DNA from: Pseudovibrio exalbescens DSM 16456
Lineage (GTDB): Bacteria > Pseudomonadota > Alphaproteobacteria > Rhizobiales > Stappiaceae
Assembly: GCF_000422785.1 (NCBI RefSeq)
Contig: NZ_AUGS01000002.1
Coordinates: 454,741-518,740, forward strand
DNA length: 64,000 bases
Direction of reading: 5' to 3'
The position numbers and the translations under genes are program-made. Shown in pieces: positions 1-7,920 of this stretch; position 1 is the stretch's first letter, and every line of letters starts with the position of its first letter. The notes below the pieces were generated by a model. It was not told the origin of the DNA. It saw only the letters and a program-made list of their open reading frames with translations, and did no database searches.

Positions 1-402
1 AATTGCCTTCACCAGCTGTGTCATCCAGCTACGGCTTACCAGATCGAGAAAGGCGGTCGTGACAAGACCATCGGCCTTCGAAAAGTGGTTGAATGAACTT
101 GGATCGCTCAGGTCGGCAAGTTGGCAGGTAACTTGAACATTGGCCTCCGGTGGTGGCTGGATCTCTTCCAGAAGCGCCTGATCGTGGTCCATTAGTGTCC
201 AGTGCTGCGGCTTGGGGAGCTTGTCACGCAACACGGCGAGGTTTGCGCCGGTACCACTTGCAAGATCAATGAGCCTTAAGGGAGCCTCATTTTCGCGACC
301 GGCCGCCAAGAACGAGAGAAAGGCCTCTTCGATTTCAGGGTTGCGCGATTGACGGTCCACCTCGCGTCTCAGTGCAAGCCAATCAGCAGCAAAGCCGGTC
401 AT
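1..402 (-). CDS. Class I SAM-dependent methyltransferase (3' end cut by window edge)
   Basis: The gene reads leftwards from an ATG at 402 and runs off the left edge, so only about the first 134 residues are visible. A Rossmann-type motif I (LIDLASGTGANL) lies near residues 52-63 and an acidic LMDHD segment follows at the motif II position; together these mark a class I SAM methyltransferase. The start overlaps the stop codon of the upstream glycosyltransferase as ATGA, implying translational coupling. The methyl acceptor is unknown. Context (GT4 glycosyltransferase, pterin-synthase-like protein, MDR dehydrogenase) suggests it tailors the same small-molecule product. Confidence 0.85.
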   Translation of the reverse strand, partial: MTGFAADWLALRREVDRQSRNPEIEEAFLSFLAAGRENEAPLRLIDLASGTGANLAVLRDKLPKPQHWTLMDHDQALLEEIQPPPEANVQVTCQLADLSDPSSFNHFSKADGLVTTAFLDLVSRSWMTQLVKAI

Positions 403-1463
403 AAAAGTGCCTCCAGCGTGTTTGACAGCAGGGCGCCCTGCTCGGACCATGTCGGCAGAGCCGAACCTGCGGCTGCCGCCCCCTGCGCTTTTTCCGCGCG
501 TAATCTTGTATCTACTAGCATAAGTTTTAAAGCTTGGCGAAAACTTGCGGCTTGACCCTCGGAGCAGAACAAGGCTGCCGCAGCCGGTACAGTGTTTCTG
601 ACTGCGCCGCGGCCGCTGGCCACGATCGGCAAGCCTGACAGCAACGCTTCGGCAAATGCCATGCCGTAGCCCTCATAGTGACTTGCCAGGGCAAAAATCG
701 ATGCGCGGTCGTAAAACCGGCTTAATTCGTGATCGGCCACCGAGCCATGAACGGTTACTCGCTGCTCAAGGTGATGCTCGGCGATCAGGTCTTGCAAGCG
801 CTGGGCGAAGGCTTCGTCACATCGCGTATCGCCAACCAGATCGAGGTGCCAGTCAAGATCCGTCAGGCCGCTCAGCGCTTCCACCAACACGTCTTGACCC
901 TTGCGTGGAATAAGCGAGCCGACACAGAGCAGCGATGGCGGCTCGGAACGTAAGTCCGGAGGATCAGGCCGTGGAAGCGGATTCGTACCGGGCAGGATCG
1001 CACGCAGCGCGGATGTGGGAACATCGAAGGTGTCCCGAACTTGTGCGAGGGTGGCGCTACTTGTGGTAATGACGCGCCGTGTATATTGCAAAGCCTCTTT
1101 CTCGCGTTGGAAAAAGGCCTCCGCAACATCCGAGGAAAGTCCGTCCTCCAGATAGAGCGGGTGATGGACCAGCGCGACCAGTTTTAGCCGCTGCTGATGC
1201 TCCCTTGCGATTTCTGGTATGACACCAAAGGCAAGGCCATCACAAACCACGATCTCTTGATCGGGCAGGGCGCGGAACCGAGCTTCCGCATCAAGCCGTG
1301 CCAGGCCGCCACATAGTGGAAACTCATCGGACAAAGCAACGCGCGAGACGGCCCACCCCAAGCGCTCAAGCTCGTTCATCATTCGGCGGTCATAGCGATA
1401 ACCACCCGTTGGGCGATCCAACGACCCCGGATAAACGAAGCTGAGACGCCGTGATTTAATCAT
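399..1463 (-). CDS. GT4-family glycosyltransferase
   Basis: A 354-residue protein of the GT-B fold. The N-terminus has the FVYPGSLDRPTGGYRYDRR sugar-acceptor loop pattern, the centre has LLCVGSLIPRKGQD (start of the nucleotide-sugar-binding domain), and the C-terminal part has the EGYGMAFAEAL E-x7-E type motif of family GT4. I prefer the ATG at 1463 (MIKSRRLSF), which overlaps the end of the pterin-synthase-like gene by 8 bases; an in-frame ATG at 1523 would overlap it by 68 bases. No signal peptide or membrane segment is seen, so it probably acts in the cytoplasm. Its sugar donor and acceptor cannot be told from sequence, but its neighbours suggest a pterin-like or small-molecule acceptor rather than lipid or wall polymer. 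Confidence 0.85.
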   Translation of the reverse strand: MIKSRRLSFVYPGSLDRPTGGYRYDRRMMNELERLGWAVSRVALSDEFPLCGGLARLDAEARFRALPDQEIVVCDGLAFGVIPEIAREHQQRLKLVALVHHPLYLEDGLSSDVAEAFFQREKEALQYTRRVITTSSATLAQVRDTFDVPTSALRAILPGTNPLPRPDPPDLRSEPPSLLCVGSLIPRKGQDVLVEALSGLTDLDWHLDLVGDTRCDEAFAQRLQDLIAEHHLEQRVTVHGSVADHELSRFYDRASIFALASHYEGYGMAFAEALLSGLPIVASGRGAVRNTVPAAAALFCSEGQAASFRQALKLMLVDTRLRAEKAQGAAAAGSALPTWSEQGALLSNTLEALL

Positions 1464-1878
1464 GATGGATTTCTGAGGCCGTGAGCGGTGCTTCAAAGGA
1501 CGCGTTTGCCACATCGGATTCACTCAAGGTGACACAGATGCGATCCAGTTCCGAAGGCTCCCGGCCTAACTTGTGCAAGTACACCGCGTCACAAATTCTC
1601 TGAAAGATATACCCCGCCATATATTCTGTTGTTGTCACCACACCCTGAAACTGAGGCAGCTCATCGAGGTTTTGGTAGTTGAGGGGTTCCAGCACTTCTT
1701 CCAGTGCAGACATGGCCTTGCCCATATCGACGACAAGTCCGTTTTTATCCAGGTTTTGTGCAAAAAAACGCACACGAACGCAATAAGTCGCGCCGTGTAA
1801 CTGTTGCGCCGGTCCGAACACATCCCGTGGCAAACTGTGGGCAATCATGATGCGATTTTTGACTTCAACGGTGTACAT
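1456..1878 (-). CDS. Divergent 6-pyruvoyl-tetrahydropterin synthase / QueD-like protein
   Basis: A 140-residue protein of the PTPS/QueD T-fold family. The family pattern is recognisable: IAHSLP at residues 12-17 aligns with the first zinc-binding His, QQLHGATYCV at 25-34 with the usual C-x3-HGH segment, and LSESDV near 124-129 with the pterin-anchoring Glu. Several key residues are changed. The second His of HGH is Ala30, the catalytic Cys four residues before the HGH is Ala24, and the Asp-His of the usual LDHxxLN segment reads LNYQNLDE. Zinc binding and the classical PTPS or CPH4 synthase reaction are therefore doubtful. It sits 18 bases after the dehydrogenase and overlaps the glycosyltransferase by 8, so all belong to one operon. 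It may bind or transform an unusual pterin. Confidence 0.8.
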   Translation of the reverse strand: MYTVEVKNRIMIAHSLPRDVFGPAQQLHGATYCVRVRFFAQNLDKNGLVVDMGKAMSALEEVLEPLNYQNLDELPQFQGVVTTTEYMAGYIFQRICDAVYLHKLGREPSELDRICVTLSESDVANASFEAPLTASEIHHD

Positions 1879-1896
1879 GCGTCCTCCCTGTCCGGT

Positions 1897-2856
1897 TCAG
1901 GTATAGGCCAATGGCTGGCACAATGGGGGTTGCGCGCTACTGAAGACTGCCGGTAGATCCCGCGGCGCGTCTTCAAAGCGGATCGGTTCTGCAAGAAGCC
2001 GGTCCAAGATTGAATTGTTTAACAGTTTCAAGGCGGTTTCAAGTCGTTCCCGATGAGTGACGCGGTGGCGCATCGGCTTGGCTACATGGCCAACTTGGGA
2101 ACTGATCAATTGTAGCCGCCGTGCGTGAAAATCTTCACCCAGATAGACCGGCACGGCCTGTGTGCCGTACCAGGATAGTTCGACAACAGGGCCCTCGGTA
2201 CGAGCGCACCTGAGTGCAGCGGCAAGGCCGCCTCCCGTGCCGCTACAATGAAATACACTATCAAATTCAGTAGGTTCGGGCGGATTTTCAGAAAATGTAC
2301 AGCCGAATGCAGTGGCAATGTCCGCGCGGCTGGGTTGGCAGTCGATGAGATGAACTCGTGTCTCGGGTATCTGCTTGCACAAAAAAGCAATCAGGCTGCC
2401 GACGGCTCCCGCGCCGACGATCGCAACTCGTTGCGCAGGCAGTATTTGTGCATCCCAAACCGCATTCAGCGCAGTTTCCATGTTGCTCGCCAAAACAGCG
2501 CGCAAGGGGGGGACATCTTCTGGCACATCGACCACTTGATCGCGCGAAACGGTACATACGTCCTGATGAGGATGGAGCACAAAACAGAGTGCGTCCGTAT
2601 CAGATCGCCGGCCGACCAGACTGTAGCCGTATTTGACTGGAAAGGGGAAGGTGCCTGCCTGCATGGGCGCCCGCATGCGATCCCATTGTGAGGGGGGCAC
2701 CTGACCGCGATAGACCAGAGCTTCCGTACCGCGACTTATGCCACTAAAAAGTGCAGTCACGCGAACTTGGTGGCTATTCGGTTCGGGGGTTATTTCTTCT
2801 TTTATTTCAATATTTTGGGGGGACTTGTACCAAAGTGCCCTTGCGTTATAAGTCAT
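1897..2856 (-). CDS. Zinc-free medium-chain dehydrogenase/reductase (MDR) family protein
   Basis: A 319-residue MDR oxidoreductase. The N-terminal GroES-like half contains SGISRGTEALVYRG near residues 38-51 and YGYSLVGR near 76-83. The Rossmann half begins with VAIVGAGAVGS near 144-154, a GxGxxG dinucleotide-binding motif. I do not see the four-Cys structural zinc loop of classical alcohol dehydrogenases. The family resembles BchC-like and threonine-dehydrogenase-like proteins annotated as zinc-binding dehydrogenases. It is the first gene of the leftward operon with the pterin-synthase-like protein, glycosyltransferase and methyltransferase, and its promoter must lie in 2857-3034, divergent from opgH. 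Substrate unknown; it probably oxidises or reduces a pathway intermediate with NAD(P). Confidence 0.8.
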   Translation of the reverse strand: MTYNARALWYKSPQNIEIKEEITPEPNSHQVRVTALFSGISRGTEALVYRGQVPPSQWDRMRAPMQAGTFPFPVKYGYSLVGRRSDTDALCFVLHPHQDVCTVSRDQVVDVPEDVPPLRAVLASNMETALNAVWDAQILPAQRVAIVGAGAVGSLIAFLCKQIPETRVHLIDCQPSRADIATAFGCTFSENPPEPTEFDSVFHCSGTGGGLAAALRCARTEGPVVELSWYGTQAVPVYLGEDFHARRLQLISSQVGHVAKPMRHRVTHRERLETALKLLNNSILDRLLAEPIRFEDAPRDLPAVFSSAQPPLCQPLAYT

Positions 2857-3034
2857 GCTTTTTTACGTAGTGTGCCTTCGGTTTTGCAAAAAGATGCCCT
2901 AGAGAAAGCTAAGAAAGACAATCTATACGAATCTAAACTAGAGTAGATACCGCCAATATACAGGGTGTGGTCTACAATCCAAATGACCATACCATCGGAG
3001 AATTATCTCCCACCCTCATTGAGGTAGTCTGACT

Positions 3035-4819
3035 GTGCAAGCCCACCGTCCCCCAAGCATAACCTGTCGACGTGTCATCTTCGGTCTGCTCGTTCTGTTC
3101 AGTTTGGCCGTAATGGCTTCTCTCATGGCCTTTGTACTGGCTCCGGGCGGGTTCAATGGCGTCAAACTTGCGCTGCTGACGTGTTTCCTGATTACGTTGC
3201 CGTGGTTGGTGGTTGGTTTCTGGCATGCGGTTATCGGCTTTGGCATTATGGTTTTTGCGCGTGATCCTGCGGGTCTCACATGTCCGATTGATCCGGCCGG
3301 CGCGTCTCAAGGCATTCCTGAAAGGGCGACAGCATTGTTGTCCTGCATTCGCAATGAAAATGTGCAGGAGGTCGAGCGGAAACTGGATGCGATGGTGTCC
3401 GGTTTGGTGACCCGTAGCGTAGAAGAAGGTTTTGCTCTCTACGTACTCAGCGATACAAGCGATGATCGGATTGCCGAGGAAGAGGCAGAGATCTTTGAGG
3501 CCATGCGTCAGCGGTGGCACGGACGCATCAGCGTTGTGTACCGGCGGCGCACGGTAAATACTGGCTACAAAGCCGGTAATATAGCCGATTTTTGTGCTCG
3601 TTGGGGGCATTTGCACCGCTACGCAATCACCCTGGATGCAGACAGTTATCTCGCCCCTGAGACACTGGTGGCCTTGGTTCAGCGAATGGAAGCCAATCCG
3701 CAAGTGGGCATCTTGCAGACGCTGGCCGTCGGTTTGCCCAGCAAGGCGCTATTTGCCAGGGTGTTCCAGTGGGGCATGCGCCTTGGGATGCGCTCCTACA
3801 CGCTGGCCGCTGCTTGGTGGCAGGGCGATTGCGGACCCTACTGGGGGCACAATGCAATCCTTCGCTTGGAACCGTTCCGCACGCAGTGCATGCTGGATCC
3901 ATTGCCCGGTCGAGGTCCGCTCGCTGGGGCGATTTTGAGCCATGATCAAATCGAGGCCGTTTTGATGCGCCGGGCCGGGTTCGAGGTGCGGGTATGGCCG
4001 GTTGAGGACGGGAGTTATGAGGAAAATCCTCCTAACCTGATTGAATACGTGCGTCGTGACCTGCGGTGGTGCCATGGGAACCTTCAGTATGTGAAGCTGC
4101 TGACGCTCAAAGGCCTGAAGCTCGTTAGCCGTATACAGCTTCTTATGGCAATTCTGATGTACGTCAGCTCCATAGCGTGGATGGCGTTTATCGCAATCAC
4201 GGTTTACGCATCGCTTGCCGCGCCACCGGAAACCCTGCAATTCGATAGTGGGCTGGGAATGGTCATGTTTGCGGTGGTGATGACCATGGTCTTTGCACCC
4301 AAGGCGTCCTCCCTTTGCTACGTCATGATGAGTACAAACCGGCGTAAAGGGTTTGGAGGCGGTGCGAGAGTTGCAATAAGCGCAATTTGTGAGGTTGTCT
4401 TTACCATGCTCCTTGCGCCTTTGATGGCAATCACCCACACCCTGTTTGTTATCATGCTGTTTGCGGGTGCCCGTGTAGGCTGGCAGCGACAGGAGCGCCT
4501 GCCCAAAGGCGTTGGCTGGGCCATGGCCATGAGGAAGTTCTGGCCGCAGTTCGGGTTGGGATGTCTTGGCATTTGGTGGGCGAGCCAGTTTCCGCTTGCC
4601 ATGCAATGGCTGTTTTTGCCAATCGTGACAGGCCCGGCCCTTGTGTTGCCCCTTACGGTTTTCTCGTCAATGCCCTCCCTCGGAGCGATCGCGGATCGCT
4701 ACGGCTTCTGGAGGTTGCCTGAAGAAAGAGAAAAGCCCGCCGAATTTCGGCTGTTGGAAAACGGAGGGCTTGCTGCTGAAGACCTGCAACAATCAGGGCC
4801 TGCGGTTTTGCCTCGATAA
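3035..4819 (+). CDS. opgH: Glucans biosynthesis glucosyltransferase OpgH (MdoH)
   Basis: A 594-residue inner-membrane GT2 glucosyltransferase that makes the beta-1,2-glucan backbone of osmoregulated periplasmic glucans from UDP-glucose. Two N-terminal membrane segments (about residues 10-75) precede a cytoplasmic GT2 domain with LSDTSDD (about 140-147), TLDADSYL (DxD, about 200-207), SHDQIEAV and the RRDLRW version of the (Q/R)xxRW motif (about 343-348). About five membrane segments follow. It is shorter than E. coli MdoH (about 850 residues) because it lacks the long N-terminal extension, as alphaproteobacterial forms do. The start is a GTG behind a GAGGT ribosome site. No opgG neighbour is present; the partner opgC is convergent just downstream. 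Confidence 0.93.
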   Translation: MQAHRPPSITCRRVIFGLLVLFSLAVMASLMAFVLAPGGFNGVKLALLTCFLITLPWLVVGFWHAVIGFGIMVFARDPAGLTCPIDPAGASQGIPERATALLSCIRNENVQEVERKLDAMVSGLVTRSVEEGFALYVLSDTSDDRIAEEEAEIFEAMRQRWHGRISVVYRRRTVNTGYKAGNIADFCARWGHLHRYAITLDADSYLAPETLVALVQRMEANPQVGILQTLAVGLPSKALFARVFQWGMRLGMRSYTLAAAWWQGDCGPYWGHNAILRLEPFRTQCMLDPLPGRGPLAGAILSHDQIEAVLMRRAGFEVRVWPVEDGSYEENPPNLIEYVRRDLRWCHGNLQYVKLLTLKGLKLVSRIQLLMAILMYVSSIAWMAFIAITVYASLAAPPETLQFDSGLGMVMFAVVMTMVFAPKASSLCYVMMSTNRRKGFGGGARVAISAICEVVFTMLLAPLMAITHTLFVIMLFAGARVGWQRQERLPKGVGWAMAMRKFWPQFGLGCLGIWWASQFPLAMQWLFLPIVTGPALVLPLTVFSSMPSLGAIADRYGFWRLPEEREKPAEFRLLENGGLAAEDLQQSGPAVLPR

Positions 4820-4863
4820 TGGTGAGATGCTGACGGTCGCTGGCTCTGTCGTGATGTGATCAT

Positions 4864-4894
4864 TGCCACAGAACGAGATGTGGCACATTTTTTC
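4864..4894 (+). terminator. Rho-independent terminator after opgH
   Basis: A 7-bp perfect stem (TGCCACA at 4864-4870 with TGTGGCA at 4879-4885) with an 8-base loop is followed by a T-rich run. It lies 45 bases after the opgH stop, and just before the end of the convergent opgC. Confidence 0.75.
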
Positions 4895-4898
4895 TTAG

Positions 4899-6071
4899 CT
4901 AGACTTTCCGTGGTCCGCGCCAAGGATTTCCTTTGTACCAAGCGACTACATAAGCCACGGCCACAAGGCCGGCAAACCCTGCGAAGTTGGTAAAAAGCTC
5001 AGTGAGCATCGTTTTGCCCCCTAATGCCTCATCCCGAATGATGGAAAGGGTTTGGGCGAGAACAAGGCTGGCCAGAAACACTGCCAGTGATTGTTGGCCT
5101 ACTTTCTGTACGACCTTGACAATCTGACCCCACCATCCGGAGGACAACAGGCGATTGCCCGCTTCACCGACAGCTATCCAAGACAAATAGGCTAAGGCAA
5201 GAAAATGGGCGTATCGGAATAGTCCGAATTCTGTCTTGGCGGTGAAGGGCCGCAGATCCCGTGCAATTTCCAGAAGCACTGGGTAGACGTGGAAGAGACG
5301 GAAATAGGAGAACGGTACTGACAGCACCAAAACGGCAATGGCGATGTAAATCAGTGAACGGGAGACTGGCGGTGCTGGTATCCAGCCGCGCATGAACGCA
5401 AAACCTGTAAAAAACAGCAGTTGCCAAGCGAAAGGATTGAAAAACCAGCGTCGATCTGTCCACGGTTCTGCAGGTAAATCAAGATAGCGAAATGTAGCTG
5501 CCAGCCAAAGTACCCCCATCACGCCAAACACTGCAGGCACGCCGCCCAACTTGTGGGCAAGCATCATCACCGGCATCAACGCCAGGATGACCAGGTACAT
5601 GGGCAGAATGTCAAAGTAATTCGGCACATAGGTGAGTGTGAGCATGCCCGGAATGTTGAACACCGGGTCTTCGAAAAGGTGCCAGAGATTCAGCCGGCCT
5701 ACATAGTCAAAGCCGACAAGGCCGTGGATCTGCAAGAAGGCCAACCAACCGGCGAGAAGCAAGAGCAGGGCAATATGGGCCCAATAAACCTGCCAGACAC
5801 GGAAGGAGACTCGAGCAGTTCCCATCCACCAACCTCGTTCTTCAAATACCTTTCCAAACGCGATGGCCGATGCCATGCCAGAGCAGAATACGAATATTTC
5901 TGCGGCATCAGAAAATCCGAACCGCGCAGGGATCCAGAGCGTCCACGTATTGCCGGGCGTATGGGCCACAAAAATGATGAACATCGCCAGGCCTCGAAAG
6001 AAATCGAGCCGAGGATCTCGGGGGCGGATGGTCGTGGCTGCGGTGGCCGCCGTCGGTTGGTGCTTGTTCAA
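4899..6071 (-). CDS. opgC: OpgC family membrane protein (periplasmic glucan succinylation)
   Basis: A 390-residue integral membrane protein of the OpgC family (PF10129). The signature RDPRLDFFRGLAMFIIFVAH lies near residues 18-37 and about ten hydrophobic segments follow. In Rhodobacter and Dickeya relatives OpgC adds O-succinyl groups to osmoregulated periplasmic glucans. It faces opgH and the two converge on a shared terminator, which supports the shared pathway. The gene lies 78 bases after the TPR protein and is read in the same direction, so the two may be co-transcribed. Confidence 0.88.
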   Translation of the reverse strand: MNKHQPTAATAATTIRPRDPRLDFFRGLAMFIIFVAHTPGNTWTLWIPARFGFSDAAEIFVFCSGMASAIAFGKVFEERGWWMGTARVSFRVWQVYWAHIALLLLLAGWLAFLQIHGLVGFDYVGRLNLWHLFEDPVFNIPGMLTLTYVPNYFDILPMYLVILALMPVMMLAHKLGGVPAVFGVMGVLWLAATFRYLDLPAEPWTDRRWFFNPFAWQLLFFTGFAFMRGWIPAPPVSRSLIYIAIAVLVLSVPFSYFRLFHVYPVLLEIARDLRPFTAKTEFGLFRYAHFLALAYLSWIAVGEAGNRLLSSGWWGQIVKVVQKVGQQSLAVFLASLVLAQTLSIIRDEALGGKTMLTELFTNFAGFAGLVAVAYVVAWYKGNPWRGPRKV

Positions 6072-6149
6072 CTGCTGGGTCTTTGTATGTGTGGTTGTGA
6101 TGAAACTACTTACAAGTTACGTTAAGAAAGGCTTGAAATAAACCGCTAT

Positions 6150-7535
6150 TTACCTTGGAGTAGCGCGCAGGTTCGCATCCTGCATAACGGTGCTGGCTTT
6201 GGACATGCTGCCAGCACGGCCGGACCGGCTTTTGGCGTAATTGTCAAATGCGCCCCGCAATGTAGTTCGTTCCGCAATCAAGGCCTGTGCTTCCTCCGCC
6301 AAACCGGCATTGAGGGCCGCTTCAATCAGCAAACGGAAAAAGACATCGCGCTGGGCATGACTTCCGCCAATCTCTTGCAGATGTTCGTGCGCCGCTTTCA
6401 AATGTACGAAGGCCGAAAAGTAGTTGTTGCGATTAAAGTCCAGAATACCCTCAGCCGCCGGTAAGCCGGACCGTGCGGTGATCGCCCCCAACTCGCCCAG
6501 CCCTTGCTCTGCAGTTGCCTGCATCCGCTTGAGCATCGAGTCCGCATCCCTGAGGTGATTGCTGCGTGCCAGCGCCATCAGGTAGTGCAAGTCCGCAAAC
6601 ACGTTGCACCCATCATTCATTCTGCGCGTGGAAAGTGCGGCCAGCTCTTCCCATCTTCCACCAACATTCACACCTTCCAGCTCGAGCCGCATTAACATGG
6701 AGGCACCATTGGAAATGTCTCGGTAGTCGTCGGTATGGTCAGCACGTATCTTGGAATCGTAAAGGTCAAGGACTCGGTCGGTATTCCCCTTGTCCAGATG
6801 CAGCAGGCCCAAATGCCACCAAACGTGGTAGCCGAAGTTATTGCAATGGGACCAGCCTTGCGGGTGGGCATCAAGCCATTGAATGCCCTGATCGCTTTCT
6901 CCGCACATGTCATAAACATGCGCCACGGCATGAAGTCCCCAGGCATCATCGGGCTGGTGTTCCACTGCTCCGCGCCCTGTGCGTTCTGCAGCGCCATACT
7001 CTCCGGTTTCTTCAAGGGCGAATGCGTGACACCCCTTGATGAAGCCATAAGCGGCATGGTTCGGAGTATAGGCATTCAGCACCGTTTCTATGGACCGGCG
7101 CATTTGAACGGGTTGACCCAGAACAAAGCGAATGGCGTGAATGAGTTTCACGAGCAGTGCGTCTTCCGGAAATTCGACAAGGGCAGTGTCGAGTTCATCA
7201 GCTGCACGACTTGGCCAGCCCTTTGTCCAATGGCGCAGCGCCTGTACATAGGCGGTCTCTCGGCGCGTCAAAGGCGTTTCAAGGCTGCTCTTCTCGGCAA
7301 GTGTAAGAGCTTCTTGGGCCACAGCCAACAATTCCGAGCGTCCAAGAAGCAGGTTGAAAAACCCACGGGCGGCTTGCGCCAAAGCAAATGATTGATCTTC
7401 CTGTAATGTTTGCGTCAAGTATTCGGGTGTAGCAGCCCCATGCGCAAGAAATGCCATGACGGTTTTGTTCCATGGTGGCACCGCATCTGCGTTGGTGACT
7501 GTCACGTCGTATCCGAATTGGTCAGTCACTCGCAT
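6150..7535 (-). CDS. TTC38-like tetratricopeptide repeat protein
   Basis: A 461-residue soluble protein without signal peptide or membrane segments, rich in paired helices. The central DDAWGLHAVAHVYDMCG and FGYHVWWHLGLLHLD segments (about 195-255) are the hallmark of the TTC38 family, a conserved TPR protein with members from bacteria to mammals and no established reaction. The His and Trp residues in these two helices are far more conserved-looking than ordinary TPR positions and could form a binding pocket or active site. It is followed 78 bases later by opgC in the same direction. Function unknown. Confidence 0.8.
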   Translation of the reverse strand: MRVTDQFGYDVTVTNADAVPPWNKTVMAFLAHGAATPEYLTQTLQEDQSFALAQAARGFFNLLLGRSELLAVAQEALTLAEKSSLETPLTRRETAYVQALRHWTKGWPSRAADELDTALVEFPEDALLVKLIHAIRFVLGQPVQMRRSIETVLNAYTPNHAAYGFIKGCHAFALEETGEYGAAERTGRGAVEHQPDDAWGLHAVAHVYDMCGESDQGIQWLDAHPQGWSHCNNFGYHVWWHLGLLHLDKGNTDRVLDLYDSKIRADHTDDYRDISNGASMLMRLELEGVNVGGRWEELAALSTRRMNDGCNVFADLHYLMALARSNHLRDADSMLKRMQATAEQGLGELGAITARSGLPAAEGILDFNRNNYFSAFVHLKAAHEHLQEIGGSHAQRDVFFRLLIEAALNAGLAEEAQALIAERTTLRGAFDNYAKSRSGRAGSMSKASTVMQDANLRATPR

Positions 7536-7920
7536 GGGCCGATTCCGTCAATTGCGTGTGTGGTACATGAAAACAGGTGGGTGTGTCGCAATTGGGAAAC
7601 TCCCACTTTCAAGCGCCAGCCAACATTCCGAAATTGAGAGATGACTAGCAAAACACAAACTGGTGTGTGCGTTGTGTTCAGTATGAACCGGACCAACCGG
7701 GCGGGCCAACACCCGAAAAGCCCGTGGGTAACGAAGGGTTTGCACATAACATTTTGAAAACTATGTAGTTTTGTGGTGGTGTTTTTGCGGTTTTGTGAAA
7801 TGCAACTGTGTATAAAGTTTATTATTTCAATCACATTTGTCACTTGGCGTTAGTTTAGTCTTTTTCATCTTTAGTTGATGTGCTGGAGTTCACTAGAAAG
7901 CAACAAGATGAACAGGACAG
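7536..7920. other. Intergenic region between divergent genes
   Basis: 385 bases lie between the divergent TPR gene and the YeeE/YedE transporter and must contain both promoters. The stretch nearest the transporter (7740-7870) is AT-rich. I see no convincing operator palindrome, RNA gene or terminator. Short open frames here have no family resemblance. Confidence 0.5.

Noticed and set aside
2248..2691. 147-codon plus-strand open frame inside the MDR dehydrogenase
   Set aside because: Antisense to a confident gene, with no family resemblance.
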